Shown here in pieces: positions 15,191 through 23,928 of a stretch of 32,025 nt of DNA; within the stretch, counting starts at the first letter, position 1; each line of letters begins with the position of its first letter. Origin of the DNA: an uncultured Cytophagaceae bacterium. GTDB lineage: Bacteria > Bacteroidota > Bacteroidia > Cytophagales > Spirosomataceae. A program made the position numbers and the translations under genes. Location of the stretch: NCBI GenBank assembly GCA_903837305.1, contig CAILUB010000362.1:1-32025 (forward strand), given 5' to 3'. The notes beneath the pieces are model-generated. The model ran no database searches and was not told the origin of the DNA. It was given only the letters and a program-made list of their open reading frames with translations.

Positions 15191-15922
15191 TTATTTGCTT
15201 GGTTTTGCAAAAATAACTGGATCAATTGTCGGATTAATCTCTACAGAAACCGTTTCCACTGTCATCATGCCACCCATTGGATTTGCTGTTTCCACCGTGT
15301 GAGGGAAAGCTAAACCATTAACCATTTTATAGTTCGAGAAGCTAACTTCTGAATCTATTTCTTGGCCATTCGCTTGAACTTTTGCCTGTGTCTTCACTAC
15401 GAAATTAGTGGCAGTAGAAACGTAGACTTTACTATCTTCGCCAGAAGGCTTTGTAACCGTTAACAGATACACATCAGCACCATCTAATTTCTCCTTAGAT
15501 ACTAACTCGATCTTATAACCGTCTTTTTTTGCATTCGTTAAAATAGAACCTAATGTCTTTTGTGAGCTTGACATCTTTACTTGTTCACTAGGCATATCTT
15601 CAGGCTCACCCGTTCCACCCATCATGGCAGGGCGATTCATCCAACCTTTGTCTCCGTCAATTACAGTAATGATTTTATTTCCCATTACTTCCACCTCTTG
15701 ACGAAAAGACTTACCAACCACTAAGGACGTCTTGCTTTCAATGTCCATTCCTTGAACATTAAACTTATTCTTTACCACAGCTGTTTTCACAGTTGCCCAT
15801 TTATCGGCACCACCCATAGCGGCTTCGTGTTTAGCTAAAATTTCCTCTGTCGATTGAGCAAAGGCTACATTAGCTACAAGCATTACTGCCACAAGGCAGA
15901 TTGATTTGATCATTGTTTTCAT
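15191..15922 (-). CDS. LolA-like periplasmic/outer-membrane-associated protein
   Basis: 243 residues. A signal peptide MKTMIKSICLVAVMLVANVAFA/QS is cut near residue 22. The remainder looks like the LolA/LolB-type half-barrel common in Bacteroidota as outer-membrane lipoprotein-sorting-like proteins. It starts with STEEILAKHEAAMGGADKWATVKT, then short beta strands (NKIITVIDGDKGWMNRP, YLLTVTKPSGEDSKVYVSTATNFVV, EVSFSNYKMVNGLAFPHTVE). The phrase EEILAKHEAAMGG is typical of zinc-protease-associated and LolA-like proteins. No lipobox and no catalytic residues are seen. Role: probably binding of a lipid or hydrophobic ligand; this is inference. A TAACTTTC box at 15942-15949 may be its promoter. Confidence 0.75.
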   Translation of the reverse strand: MKTMIKSICLVAVMLVANVAFAQSTEEILAKHEAAMGGADKWATVKTAVVKNKFNVQGMDIESKTSLVVGKSFRQEVEVMGNKIITVIDGDKGWMNRPAMMGGTGEPEDMPSEQVKMSSSQKTLGSILTNAKKDGYKIELVSKEKLDGADVYLLTVTKPSGEDSKVYVSTATNFVVKTQAKVQANGQEIDSEVSFSNYKMVNGLAFPHTVETANPMGGMMTVETVSVEINPTIDPVIFAKPSK

Positions 15923-15987
15923 TTAAAAGGGGTTTATTTTCGAAAGTTAAGGTAAAAAAGCATAGCTTAATTACCGTTCATCCTTTT

Positions 15988-17202
15988 TTAAGCGTGTTTC
16001 TTGGGGATAGAGCGCATCACGATAAACCAACCAATGAGTACTAATATGGCGGCCATAAAGAAAGCAGCACCAGGAAATAAGATAGGGGCTTTTTCTGAAG
16101 CAAAATAGGCAAACAGATTGGAGGCTAATAAGGGCCCAAAAATCGTCGTAATCGACTGTAAACTGGTTAAACCACCTTGCAACTCACCTTGTTCATCAGG
16201 ACCTACTTGTTGGGTAATGAGACTTTGTAGTGCTGGTCCTGCAATTCCTCCTAATCCGAAAGGAATCATAAAGGCGTACATCATCCAAGACTTAGTGGCA
16301 TAAGCAAACATAAAGAAACCAATTCCGTACAGGAGTAGACCGTAGGAGATCGCTCGTATTTCCCCCAATTTGGGCAAAATAACACGCGCCAATCCTCCTT
16401 GCACAATGGCAACAATTAAACCCACAAAAGCCAAGGAATAACCTACCTGATCCGGAGTCCAACCAAATACCTTCATCGTAAAATAGGACCAAGTGCTAGG
16501 GTGCACCTGACCAGCTAATTGTAAGCAGAAAAAGCCACCCACTAAACCGGCAATAAGGGGGTATTTTGTTAAGTTTTTTAAGGAACCTAAAGGGTTTGCA
16601 CGTCTAATATCAAAGGGACGGCGATTCGATTTTGCTAGGGATTCAGGCAAGACAAAATAGCCATAAATTCCATTAATCAAGGTTAAACCAGCGGCTGCAA
16701 AGAAAGGAATTCGGTCTCCATAAGAGGCTAATATACCGCCTACGGCAGGCCCAATGATGAATCCTACACCAAAAGCGGCTCCCACTACCCCAAAGTTCTT
16801 AGCGCGATCTTCCGGCTTAGAAACATCCGCAATATAGGCTTGAGCGGTTGTAAAACTAGCTCCAGTAATCCCAGACATAATTCGCCCGATAAATAACCAC
16901 AGGATATTGGGGGCAAAAGCTAAAACTAAATAATCAATCGTGAATCCAAATAAAGAGGCTAAAATCACGGGGCGTCGACCCACTTGATCAGATAATCCAC
17001 CTAAAACAGGTGAAAAAAGGAACTGCATAATGGCATAGGAAGCCATTAACCAGCCTGCATATTGGGAGGCTACTGAAATATCACCGCCTACAAAACCTTT
17101 AATTAAGGTAGGTAAAACGGGGATAATTAAGCCGATTCCAAGAACGTCAATTAATAAAGTGATGAAGATAAACCCAATTGCAGGATCCTTTTTACTCGCC
17201 AT
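15988..17202 (-). CDS. MFS transporter, TetA-like drug:H+ antiporter family
   Basis: 404 residues with twelve hydrophobic segments. Helix 1 reads IGFIFITLLIDVLGIGLIIPVLP. The loop 2-3 motif GGLSDQVGRRPVIL is the classic MFS motif A, and GFIIGPAVGGIL in helix 5 is motif C of antiporters. This is the TCR1/Tet-type DHA1 group of proton-driven exporters. Many chromosomal members do not confer tetracycline resistance, so I do not call it a resistance gene. It is the last gene of the compact minus-strand set headed by pyruvate carboxylase, 23 bases after the exported isomerase gene. Export of a small metabolite is possible; the substrate is unknown. Confidence 0.88.
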   Translation of the reverse strand: MASKKDPAIGFIFITLLIDVLGIGLIIPVLPTLIKGFVGGDISVASQYAGWLMASYAIMQFLFSPVLGGLSDQVGRRPVILASLFGFTIDYLVLAFAPNILWLFIGRIMSGITGASFTTAQAYIADVSKPEDRAKNFGVVGAAFGVGFIIGPAVGGILASYGDRIPFFAAAGLTLINGIYGYFVLPESLAKSNRRPFDIRRANPLGSLKNLTKYPLIAGLVGGFFCLQLAGQVHPSTWSYFTMKVFGWTPDQVGYSLAFVGLIVAIVQGGLARVILPKLGEIRAISYGLLLYGIGFFMFAYATKSWMMYAFMIPFGLGGIAGPALQSLITQQVGPDEQGELQGGLTSLQSITTIFGPLLASNLFAYFASEKAPILFPGAAFFMAAILVLIGWFIVMRSIPKKHA

Positions 17203-17225
17203 TTGATTTTAAATTAGGCTGCAAT

Positions 17226-18113
17226 TTAAGAAAAAGGATACTGAATTTTAGATTTTAAAAATTCCTTACTCGTTTCTGCACAACTTAGTGGTGTTTTACC
17301 TGTATCAGGGACAGAATCTAATTCCACAATGGCAAAGCCCTTAAACTTGATTTTATCCAAGTTGGCGAATACCTCTTCTAAATTAACTTTTCCTTGTCCT
17401 AATTCGACAAAACGGTAGCGAGGCTCTGTTTGGCGCACATCTTTCATATGCAAAGAGTGTAACACTTTGCGGTATTTCAAGACTGCTTCCGCTGGATTTC
17501 CTCCGCCTTGGAAATAGTGTGCCACATCTAAAAGCAATTTGATCTTCGAAGAGTCCATGTGGGTTACCAATAAATCAACCTCCTCTGGTGTTTCCCCAAA
17601 CTGGTCCATGTGGTTATGGTAGGTAGATTGAATGCCAATTTCTTTCGTTTTAGCACCAATTTCGTTCATTACCTCTGCTAAACGAATCAAGTCTTTTTCC
17701 TCCGGCTTTACCCCTTTCTTACGTAGGGAATTAGTCAATTGAATCGAAGTTCCTCCTAAGGCTTTCACAAATGCCGCGTGCTTAACGTGCTGAGCAATAG
17801 ATGCTTCTACTTTAGCCGGATCTATTTCGACATTACCACTTGAAAACATGCATAATTGCAATCCCGATTGCTCTAATAGTGTTTTTAAGGCAGCCGTATT
17901 GTCTTTGTATTTTGCGAAGGTATTCGCACGCAGTTGAATTCCTTTAAATCCTAAGCCAGAAATATCTTTAATTGCCTGCTCATCTTGCCCACTCCAGGTA
18001 ATAGCTGAATAACCTAATGAATAGGATTTTTTAGCACCAAAAAGGGAAATGGGAAGTGTGGATGCTAAAGTAAATAAGGCTGATTTAGCCAAAAATTCGC
18101 GTCTAGTTTTCAT
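17226..18113 (-). CDS. Exported sugar phosphate isomerase/epimerase (Tat-type leader)
   Basis: 295 residues. The start MKTRREFLAKSALFTLASTLPISLFGAKK has the RR-x-F-L core of a twin-arginine signal, so a folded metalloenzyme would go to the periplasm. The rest is a xylose-isomerase-like TIM barrel: GYSAITWSGQDEQAIKDI, then GIQSTYHNHMDQFGETPEEV, LLLDVAHYFQGGG, HSLHMKDV and FAIVELDSVPDTGKTPL. These hold the His, Asp, His and Glu metal positions. Many Bacteroidota carry such secreted isomerase-like proteins; none of the details here names a substrate. It begins 36 bases after the glycerophosphodiesterase-like gene and lies 23 bases before the MFS gene, in one probable transcript. Confidence 0.87.
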   Translation of the reverse strand: MKTRREFLAKSALFTLASTLPISLFGAKKSYSLGYSAITWSGQDEQAIKDISGLGFKGIQLRANTFAKYKDNTAALKTLLEQSGLQLCMFSSGNVEIDPAKVEASIAQHVKHAAFVKALGGTSIQLTNSLRKKGVKPEEKDLIRLAEVMNEIGAKTKEIGIQSTYHNHMDQFGETPEEVDLLVTHMDSSKIKLLLDVAHYFQGGGNPAEAVLKYRKVLHSLHMKDVRQTEPRYRFVELGQGKVNLEEVFANLDKIKFKGFAIVELDSVPDTGKTPLSCAETSKEFLKSKIQYPFS

Positions 18114-18149
18114 TTAAATAGGTTTTATTGTAAAAGCTTAATCTCAGGC

Positions 18150-18884
18150 TTATTTACTCTCGCCGAATTTCAAATAGTCTGATAACAAACTTAATTTATC
18201 TGTGCCAATATAGTCTACACCGATATCCATCAAAGCCTGGTATCCTAAAAGAGTATCTGGCGTAGCCCAAAGACGGACTTTTCGTCCATTCGCGTGAACT
18301 TGATCGACGTAGTTTTTGAGTTTTTCTTTCAAAGCGGCAGGAATTGGTCCTTGGCCACCCCAAAATCCAAATTTTAACATAGATTCGCTCTCCAAAATCA
18401 CTTTTTTCGTTGGAAAACGCTCATCTGAACGACCATCAAAGGTAATCCAAGCAGGAGATTCAATGTATTGTGAAGGCTTAGGACGATTTCCTGAAATCAC
18501 AATTCGGAATCCCTTTTTCAGTAAGATTTCGGCATGGGGCCTCAATGCAGCAATAATCAGCGGCAAAGTGGAGTCTGATGAGGTCTTAGAATCAATCAAT
18601 AATTGGTGAAAATTACCCTCTTTATTTGCTTTCAGAACTCGAATAATGGGATCTATGTACAAATCTTTCAAGTTGCGATTCAGGCGTAACTGGGAACGCT
18701 CATGTCCCACCAATAATTCACCATTTACTGCATATACATCCGCTTCAATAGAGCCAAAACCTAGCTGAAACGCATCAAAAAATGGTCGAGCGTGTTCGTA
18801 ATCATTGTGTGCGTGCGCCTTTAAAAGCGGGTTTTGGGCCTGAGCGGTAAATGTCAACAAACAAAGAAGAACGATATTTTTCAT
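18150..18884 (-). CDS. Secreted glycerophosphodiester phosphodiesterase-like / PI-PLC-like protein
   Basis: 244 residues. A short signal peptide (MKNIVLLCLLTFTAQA) is followed by AHAHNDYEHARP, a conserved start of the PI-PLC/GDPD TIM-barrel group that also includes yeast Aim6. Likely active residues are His26 with Asn27, Glu47 and Asp49 (SIEADVY) and His61 (LLVGHE). The rest fits a short barrel: LLIDSKTSSDSTLP, RIVISGNRP, VRLWATPDT, GVDYIGTDKLSLLSDYL. It would cleave a phosphodiester in the periplasm, but the substrate is not established for this subgroup. Its ATG overlaps the TAA of the pyruvate carboxylase gene by one base (TAATG), so their translation is coupled. Confidence 0.87.
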   Translation of the reverse strand: MKNIVLLCLLTFTAQAQNPLLKAHAHNDYEHARPFFDAFQLGFGSIEADVYAVNGELLVGHERSQLRLNRNLKDLYIDPIIRVLKANKEGNFHQLLIDSKTSSDSTLPLIIAALRPHAEILLKKGFRIVISGNRPKPSQYIESPAWITFDGRSDERFPTKKVILESESMLKFGFWGGQGPIPAALKEKLKNYVDQVHANGRKVRLWATPDTLLGYQALMDIGVDYIGTDKLSLLSDYLKFGESK

Positions 18885-21800
18885 TAGCCTTTCACATAAT
18901 CCCCAGACGCAATGCGCGTTTTCGGGTCGATTTTTTTATTATATAAATACGCATAAGTTTCAATTTCTTTGCCTTTTAAGCTCACTTTTACCTGCTCACG
19001 CACAAAAATACTTTCTGCTGGTTTTTCGGTATTGTATTCCTCGTATTCATCTAACACGTTCAATAATTTGATCGTATTGGACAATAAATACAATTCACCT
19101 ACAACTTGGTCTTTTGCATCTGATGAAGGAATGATACCTGGATAATCGGCCACTTGGTACATTTGACCTTGGTATGTTGCCATGCCGATATAGTCCGAAT
19201 TACGTGCGATTAAGCGATGTAAGTCGTTTCCACAGTCACGACGCAAGGTTCCATACACAAATAAATATTCTTCCACGTTTGGTTCTGGGAGTTTTGCCTC
19301 TTCCAAGGTCAATACTAAGTCTTCTTGCTCTACCACCGTTCCTTCTGTAAGTACTACGTTACCGATGATTCCCTCGAATGGAGCTGAAACGATCGATTCC
19401 ATCTTCATCGCTTCGATCACGTAAAGTGGCGCGTTTAATTTCACTTCATCGCCTGGTTTTACCAAGATACGGGATAAGCGACCTTGCAATGGAGCGCCGA
19501 TATCGCCTTTTACTTTTGCCTTCGCGTGTTGAGCGCGTTCGACTTTGACGTTTTTGTCCAAAATCTTAATGCGGCGAGCTTGGCCATTCAACTCAAAAGT
19601 CACGTTACGCAGACCTGACTCATCTGGCTCAGACATGTACAAGAACTTCACGATGATCGTTTTACCTGGCTCAATCGTAATCATAATCTCCTCATCCTGC
19701 TTTAAGCCATAGAAGAAGGCTGGCGTAGGAAGTGCCGATAATTCACCGAATGAAGCCGAATTCTTGTAATAGTCTTCGTAGACTTTCGGGTACATTTTGT
19801 ACGATAAGTAATCAAAGAATCCGTCTTCAGCCTCAGGGAATTTCTTTTTAAATGACTTGAAGTCAGCATCGAAGTCGATGGGTGCTAAATGATCGTTTGG
19901 ACGACCTTCGATCGCGTGTTCACCTTTCAAGATGATCTCCTGTAATTGTTTTGGGAAACCTTGGTAAGGTTGACCTAGGCCGCCCTTGAAGAAGTCTTTT
20001 ACGGATTCAGGGAAGGATAAGGTGGCGCCTTTGGCATACACATCCTCCGCCGTTAACGAATTCGCTGTCATAAAAATCGCCATATCCCCTACCACTTTCG
20101 ACGATGGAGTTACTTTAACGATATCTCCAAAAAGCGTATTTGCCTCCGTATAATTACGCTTCAACTGTTCAAACTTATCGCCTACGCCCAACGCAATCGC
20201 TTGGCCACGTAAGTTGGTATATTGTCCACCCGGAATCTCATTATTGTACACCTCAGCGGTTCCCGCCTTCAGTTCCGATTCGAACGGCGTATACATCGTA
20301 CGAACCGCCTCCCAATAATTCGAATATTCGTTTAGTAAGTCTAAATTCAAATCTGATGCTTTCGGATGACCCTGCATCATCGCCACTAGCGAGTTCAAGT
20401 TAGGCTGAGAAGTCAATCCTGACATCGCTCCTAACGCTCCATCTACAATATCTACACCGGCTTCAATGGCCTTTAAATACGTCGCTGATTGAACTGAGGC
20501 TGTATCGTGGGTATGTAAATGAACCGGTAAATCAACCGCTTTCTTTAATTCGGTCACTAATTTCTCCGCTTGGAAAGGACGTAAAAGACCGGCCATATCT
20601 TTTATACACAACATATGAGCACCGGAGTCTTCCAACTGACGCGCCATATCCACGTAATATTGCAGATTGTATTTTTCGTTTGTAAAGACGTCGCCTGTGT
20701 AGCAAATGGCAGCTTCTGCAATGCCCGGCGTGCGTTCGCGAACGGCTTTGATCGAGACTTTCATCGCGTCAATCCAGTTCAAGGAATCGAAAATACGGAA
20801 GACATCGACTCCGGCTTCGGAGGATTTCTCCACGAATTTTTCAATCAAATTATCTGGGTATGCTGAATATCCCACGGCGTTTGAGCCACGGAAAAGCATT
20901 TGCAAGAGCATATTCGGCATGGCTTCGCGGAACTCTTGCAGACGTTTCCAAGGAGATTCTTGCAAGAAACGCATCGCCACGTCGAAGGTCGCGCCACCCC
21001 AAACCTCCATCGAGAACAATTGAGGGAAGGATTTCGCAAATCCGTCAGCCACGGCTAACATATCTTGGGTACGAACACGGGTCGCTAAGAGCGATTGGTG
21101 TCCATCTCGGAATGTCGTGTCGGTGAAATAGATTTGCTTCGCATCACGAATGTGCTTCGCAAATTTCTCAGGACCCATTTCCGTTAATAATTGTTTGTTT
21201 CCTTTCGGGTATTCCGCCATCGGATCCACATACGGGATGATTGGGGTGCGGAAAGGAGCCGTTGGCTTCACTTTCACATCCGGATTTCCGTTGACGATAA
21301 CTTCTCCCAGGTAGCGTATCGCCTTCGTAGAGCGGTCGCGAGTGGGTTTGAAGTTGAATAATTCCGGGTGGTTCGCAATGAATGGCACCGTGCAATGGCC
21401 TTCTTGGAAGACGGGGTGTGTGATCACGTTGCGTAGGAACGGGATGTTGGTTTTCACGCCGCGGATTCGGAATTCGGTTAGTGCGCGGTTTAAGCGCTCG
21501 GACGCACCGCGAAGCGTGCGGCCTTTGGCCGACACTTTTACTAACATCGAATCGAAATACGGGGAAATTTTTACCCCAGGATACGAAGACCCTTCGTCCA
21601 AACGAATACCGAAACCGGCTGCATTACGGTAAGCGATAATCGTTCCAAAATCCGGTTTAAATCCATTCGCTGGATCCTCCGTCGTGATACGACATTGGAT
21701 TGCAAAGCCCTTTAACGGGATGTCCGCTTGGTTTTGGATGAAAATACCTGGGTCGGATAACTTATAGTTTTGGGCGATTAGGATCTGCGTCCGGACGATA

Positions 21801-22744
21801 TCGATGCCCGTCACCTCTTCCGTAATCGTATGTTCTACTTGAATGCGGGGATTTACCTCGATGAAGTAGATATTTTCGTCTTTATCGACTAAAAACTCTA
21901 CCGTTCCTGCGTTATAATAATTGACCGCTTTACCGATGGAAAGCGCGTAAGCGTATAATTTCTGTTTTGTTTCTTCTTTTAGACCAAAAGAGGGGGCAAT
22001 TTCGACCACTTTTTGGAAACGTCTTTGTACCGAACAATCGCGCTCGTACAAATGCACCAAATTTCCGTGCTGATCCCCTAATAATTGTACCTCGATGTGC
22101 TTCGGGTCATCGATAAATTTCTCGATGAACAAGGTGTCATCTCCAAAAGCATTTTTCGCCTCATTCTTCGCCTCTTGATACGCCTTTTCTAATTCTTCTT
22201 CCGTTCTTACTACACGCATTCCACGTCCACCTCCACCGGCAGCCGCTTTCACCATGACGGGAAATTTAATACGTTTAGCTTCGGATAGGGCCAAAGAATA
22301 ATCAGCCAAATCCCCTTTCGAATCCTCAATCATAGGCACATTGGCCTTCAAGGCTGCCACTTTCGCTGCTACTTTATCTCCTAATGCATTCATCGCCTCT
22401 GGAGATGGACCCACAAAAACGATTCCCTCTTCTCTACAGCGGGTTGCCAACACCACGTTCTCCGATAAGAAACCATAACCCGGGTGAATAGCGTCAATTT
22501 TCTTCGATTTACACAAAGAAATCAAGCCCTCAATGTCCAAGTAAGGCTTTAAAGGTTCATCATCTTTTCCGATTTGGTATGCTTCATCCGCTTTATAGCG
22601 GTGCAAGGAATAGCGATCCTCGAAGGTATACACAGCGACTGTCCGAATACCTAATTCGGAAGCAGCACGCATAATTCGGATAGCGATTTCACCGCGGTTA
22701 GCGATTAATAGGCTAGAGATTTTCTTAACGTATGATTTTGGCAT
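18884..22744 (-). CDS. pyc: Pyruvate carboxylase fused to a gamma-glutamylcyclotransferase-like domain
   Basis: About 1286 residues from the ATG at 22744 (MPKSYVKKISSLLIANRGEIAIRIMRAA). Biotin carboxylase comes first, with the ATP-grasp glycine loop AAAGGGGRGMRVV and EVNPRIQVEHTITE. The carboxyltransferase barrel follows, from about residue 540 (TDTTFRDGHQSLLATRVRT, then LHTHDTASVQSATY). The biotin domain has the biotinyl lysine in EAMKMES, about Lys1114. These ~1158 residues equal a complete pyruvate carboxylase, which makes oxaloacetate from pyruvate and bicarbonate with ATP. After an 11-residue linker (EEAKLPEPNVE) come 128 extra residues (18887-19270). Their wording, EYLFVYGTLRRDCG, DYPGIIPSS, VVGELYLL, LDEYE and FVREQVKV, is that of the AIG2/GGACT cyclotransferase fold. 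There is no stop or frameshift between the parts. An ATG nine codons upstream (22771) is possible but lies too close to a TATATTTA promoter-like box at 22778-22785. Confidence 0.92.
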   Translation of the reverse strand: MPKSYVKKISSLLIANRGEIAIRIMRAASELGIRTVAVYTFEDRYSLHRYKADEAYQIGKDDEPLKPYLDIEGLISLCKSKKIDAIHPGYGFLSENVVLATRCREEGIVFVGPSPEAMNALGDKVAAKVAALKANVPMIEDSKGDLADYSLALSEAKRIKFPVMVKAAAGGGGRGMRVVRTEEELEKAYQEAKNEAKNAFGDDTLFIEKFIDDPKHIEVQLLGDQHGNLVHLYERDCSVQRRFQKVVEIAPSFGLKEETKQKLYAYALSIGKAVNYYNAGTVEFLVDKDENIYFIEVNPRIQVEHTITEEVTGIDIVRTQILIAQNYKLSDPGIFIQNQADIPLKGFAIQCRITTEDPANGFKPDFGTIIAYRNAAGFGIRLDEGSSYPGVKISPYFDSMLVKVSAKGRTLRGASERLNRALTEFRIRGVKTNIPFLRNVITHPVFQEGHCTVPFIANHPELFNFKPTRDRSTKAIRYLGEVIVNGNPDVKVKPTAPFRTPIIPYVDPMAEYPKGNKQLLTEMGPEKFAKHIRDAKQIYFTDTTFRDGHQSLLATRVRTQDMLAVADGFAKSFPQLFSMEVWGGATFDVAMRFLQESPWKRLQEFREAMPNMLLQMLFRGSNAVGYSAYPDNLIEKFVEKSSEAGVDVFRIFDSLNWIDAMKVSIKAVRERTPGIAEAAICYTGDVFTNEKYNLQYYVDMARQLEDSGAHMLCIKDMAGLLRPFQAEKLVTELKKAVDLPVHLHTHDTASVQSATYLKAIEAGVDIVDGALGAMSGLTSQPNLNSLVAMMQGHPKASDLNLDLLNEYSNYWEAVRTMYTPFESELKAGTAEVYNNEIPGGQYTNLRGQAIALGVGDKFEQLKRNYTEANTLFGDIVKVTPSSKVVGDMAIFMTANSLTAEDVYAKGATLSFPESVKDFFKGGLGQPYQGFPKQLQEIILKGEHAIEGRPNDHLAPIDFDADFKSFKKKFPEAEDGFFDYLSYKMYPKVYEDYYKNSASFGELSALPTPAFFYGLKQDEEIMITIEPGKTIIVKFLYMSEPDESGLRNVTFELNGQARRIKILDKNVKVERAQHAKAKVKGDIGAPLQGRLSRILVKPGDEVKLNAPLYVIEAMKMESIVSAPFEGIIGNVVLTEGTVVEQEDLVLTLEEAKLPEPNVEEYLFVYGTLRRDCGNDLHRLIARNSDYIGMATYQGQMYQVADYPGIIPSSDAKDQVVGELYLLSNTIKLLNVLDEYEEYNTEKPAESIFVREQVKVSLKGKEIETYAYLYNKKIDPKTRIASGDYVKG

Positions 22745-22929
22745 AATCAATAAAGTAGGAGATTCTAACAAAAATGCTAAATATATTGTGAAAATCGCAT
22801 CGAATACCGCATTTTATTTGGGAAAACTTAAAAAAATACCATATTTATTGGGTTCGTTACCAAGAAAAATAATTCTACCGCCTTCGAACGATTTTTCTTA
22901 ACTTGCAGGTCGAACAAAAATTAGTTTTT

Positions 22930-23928
22930 ATGAAACCTATCATCGGTATCACGTTAGGGGATTACAACGGTATCGGACCGGAAGTAATCTTGAAATCCTT
23001 AGCTAGTCCTCGCTTATTGAAGTGGTGTACACCGGTGATTTATGGATCTATTAAAGTATTGGATTTCTATCGCCAAAAATTCGAATTAAAAGAGTGGTCC
23101 ATCGCCGTTATCCAAGAAGCTTCCGAAGCCAAATCTGGTGAAAGCTTTGTCATCAACTGTTGGGACGACTCTTCTACGGTCGTAGAACCCGGAAAAGAGA
23201 CCAAAGAAGCAGGGAAAGCTGCCTTTGATTGCTTAGAAAGAGCCGCAAACGACCTAGATCGTGGACTAATTTCCGCTTTAGTCACTGCCCCTATTAATAA
23301 ACATAATATCCAATCCGAGGAGTTTAAATTCCCAGGACACACCGAGTATTTAACAGAACGCTTCGAAGCGAAATCATCTTTAATGATGATGGTTTCGGAT
23401 GGTTTTAGAATGGGCGTTGCTACTGGCCACATTCCTCTATTAGAGGTTTCCAAGGCATTAAGCGCCGATTTGTTACGCACAAAAATCACCTTATTCTTGA
23501 AGAGTTTAAAGGAGGATTTCTCGATTGACAAACCGCGTTTAGCCGTGTTGGGTTTAAATCCTCACGCAGGAGAATCGGGGTTATTAGGCCAAGAAGAATT
23601 AGAGATAATTCAACCGGTTGTGGATGAATTTAGAACGAAGGGTAACCTGGTTTTTGGGCCGTATCCGGCGGATGGATTCTTCGGAAAAGCGCAATTCAAG
23701 GATTTTGATGGGGTTTTAGGTATGTACCATGATCAAGGGTTGATTCCATTTAAATACATAGCTTTCGACTCAGGTGTGAATTTCACAGCCGGTTTACCAG
23801 TCATTCGTACGTCTCCAGATCATGGAACGGCTTATGATATTGCTGGCCAAAACATAGCCGATCCAGGTTCCTTCTTACAAGCCTTATTTTTAGCGTTAGA
23901 TCTTATAAAAAATCGAATGAATGCGTAA
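22930..23928 (+). CDS. pdxA: 4-hydroxythreonine-4-phosphate dehydrogenase
   Basis: 332 residues from the ATG at 22930, where the family start MKPIIGITLGDYNGIGPEVILK is found; an upstream TTG would add nine unrelated residues. Metal-binding histidines occur in FPGHTEYL, LNPHAGESGLLGQEE and MYHDQGLIPFK, in the usual order. TSPDHGTAYDIAG near the end is also typical. PdxA oxidises 4-phosphohydroxythreonine in the DXP-dependent pathway to pyridoxal phosphate. Length is normal. A TAACTTGC promoter-like box is at 22899-22906. It overlaps the next gene by eight bases, which ties it to a 2-hydroxyacid dehydrogenase. Confidence 0.95.
   Translation: MKPIIGITLGDYNGIGPEVILKSLASPRLLKWCTPVIYGSIKVLDFYRQKFELKEWSIAVIQEASEAKSGESFVINCWDDSSTVVEPGKETKEAGKAAFDCLERAANDLDRGLISALVTAPINKHNIQSEEFKFPGHTEYLTERFEAKSSLMMMVSDGFRMGVATGHIPLLEVSKALSADLLRTKITLFLKSLKEDFSIDKPRLAVLGLNPHAGESGLLGQEELEIIQPVVDEFRTKGNLVFGPYPADGFFGKAQFKDFDGVLGMYHDQGLIPFKYIAFDSGVNFTAGLPVIRTSPDHGTAYDIAGQNIADPGSFLQALFLALDLIKNRMNA

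Noticed and set aside
15988..17202. Tetracycline resistance gene
   Set aside because: Sequence motifs only place it in the broad TetA-like MFS group; it sits in a chromosomal housekeeping context with no mobile element, so a resistance claim is not supported.
20140..21632. Cluster of 83-105-codon open frames antisense to pyruvate carboxylase
   Set aside because: They mirror the higher G+C and codon pattern of the carboxylase core. Their translations show no domain or signal, and the sense strand encodes conserved carboxyltransferase sequence throughout.
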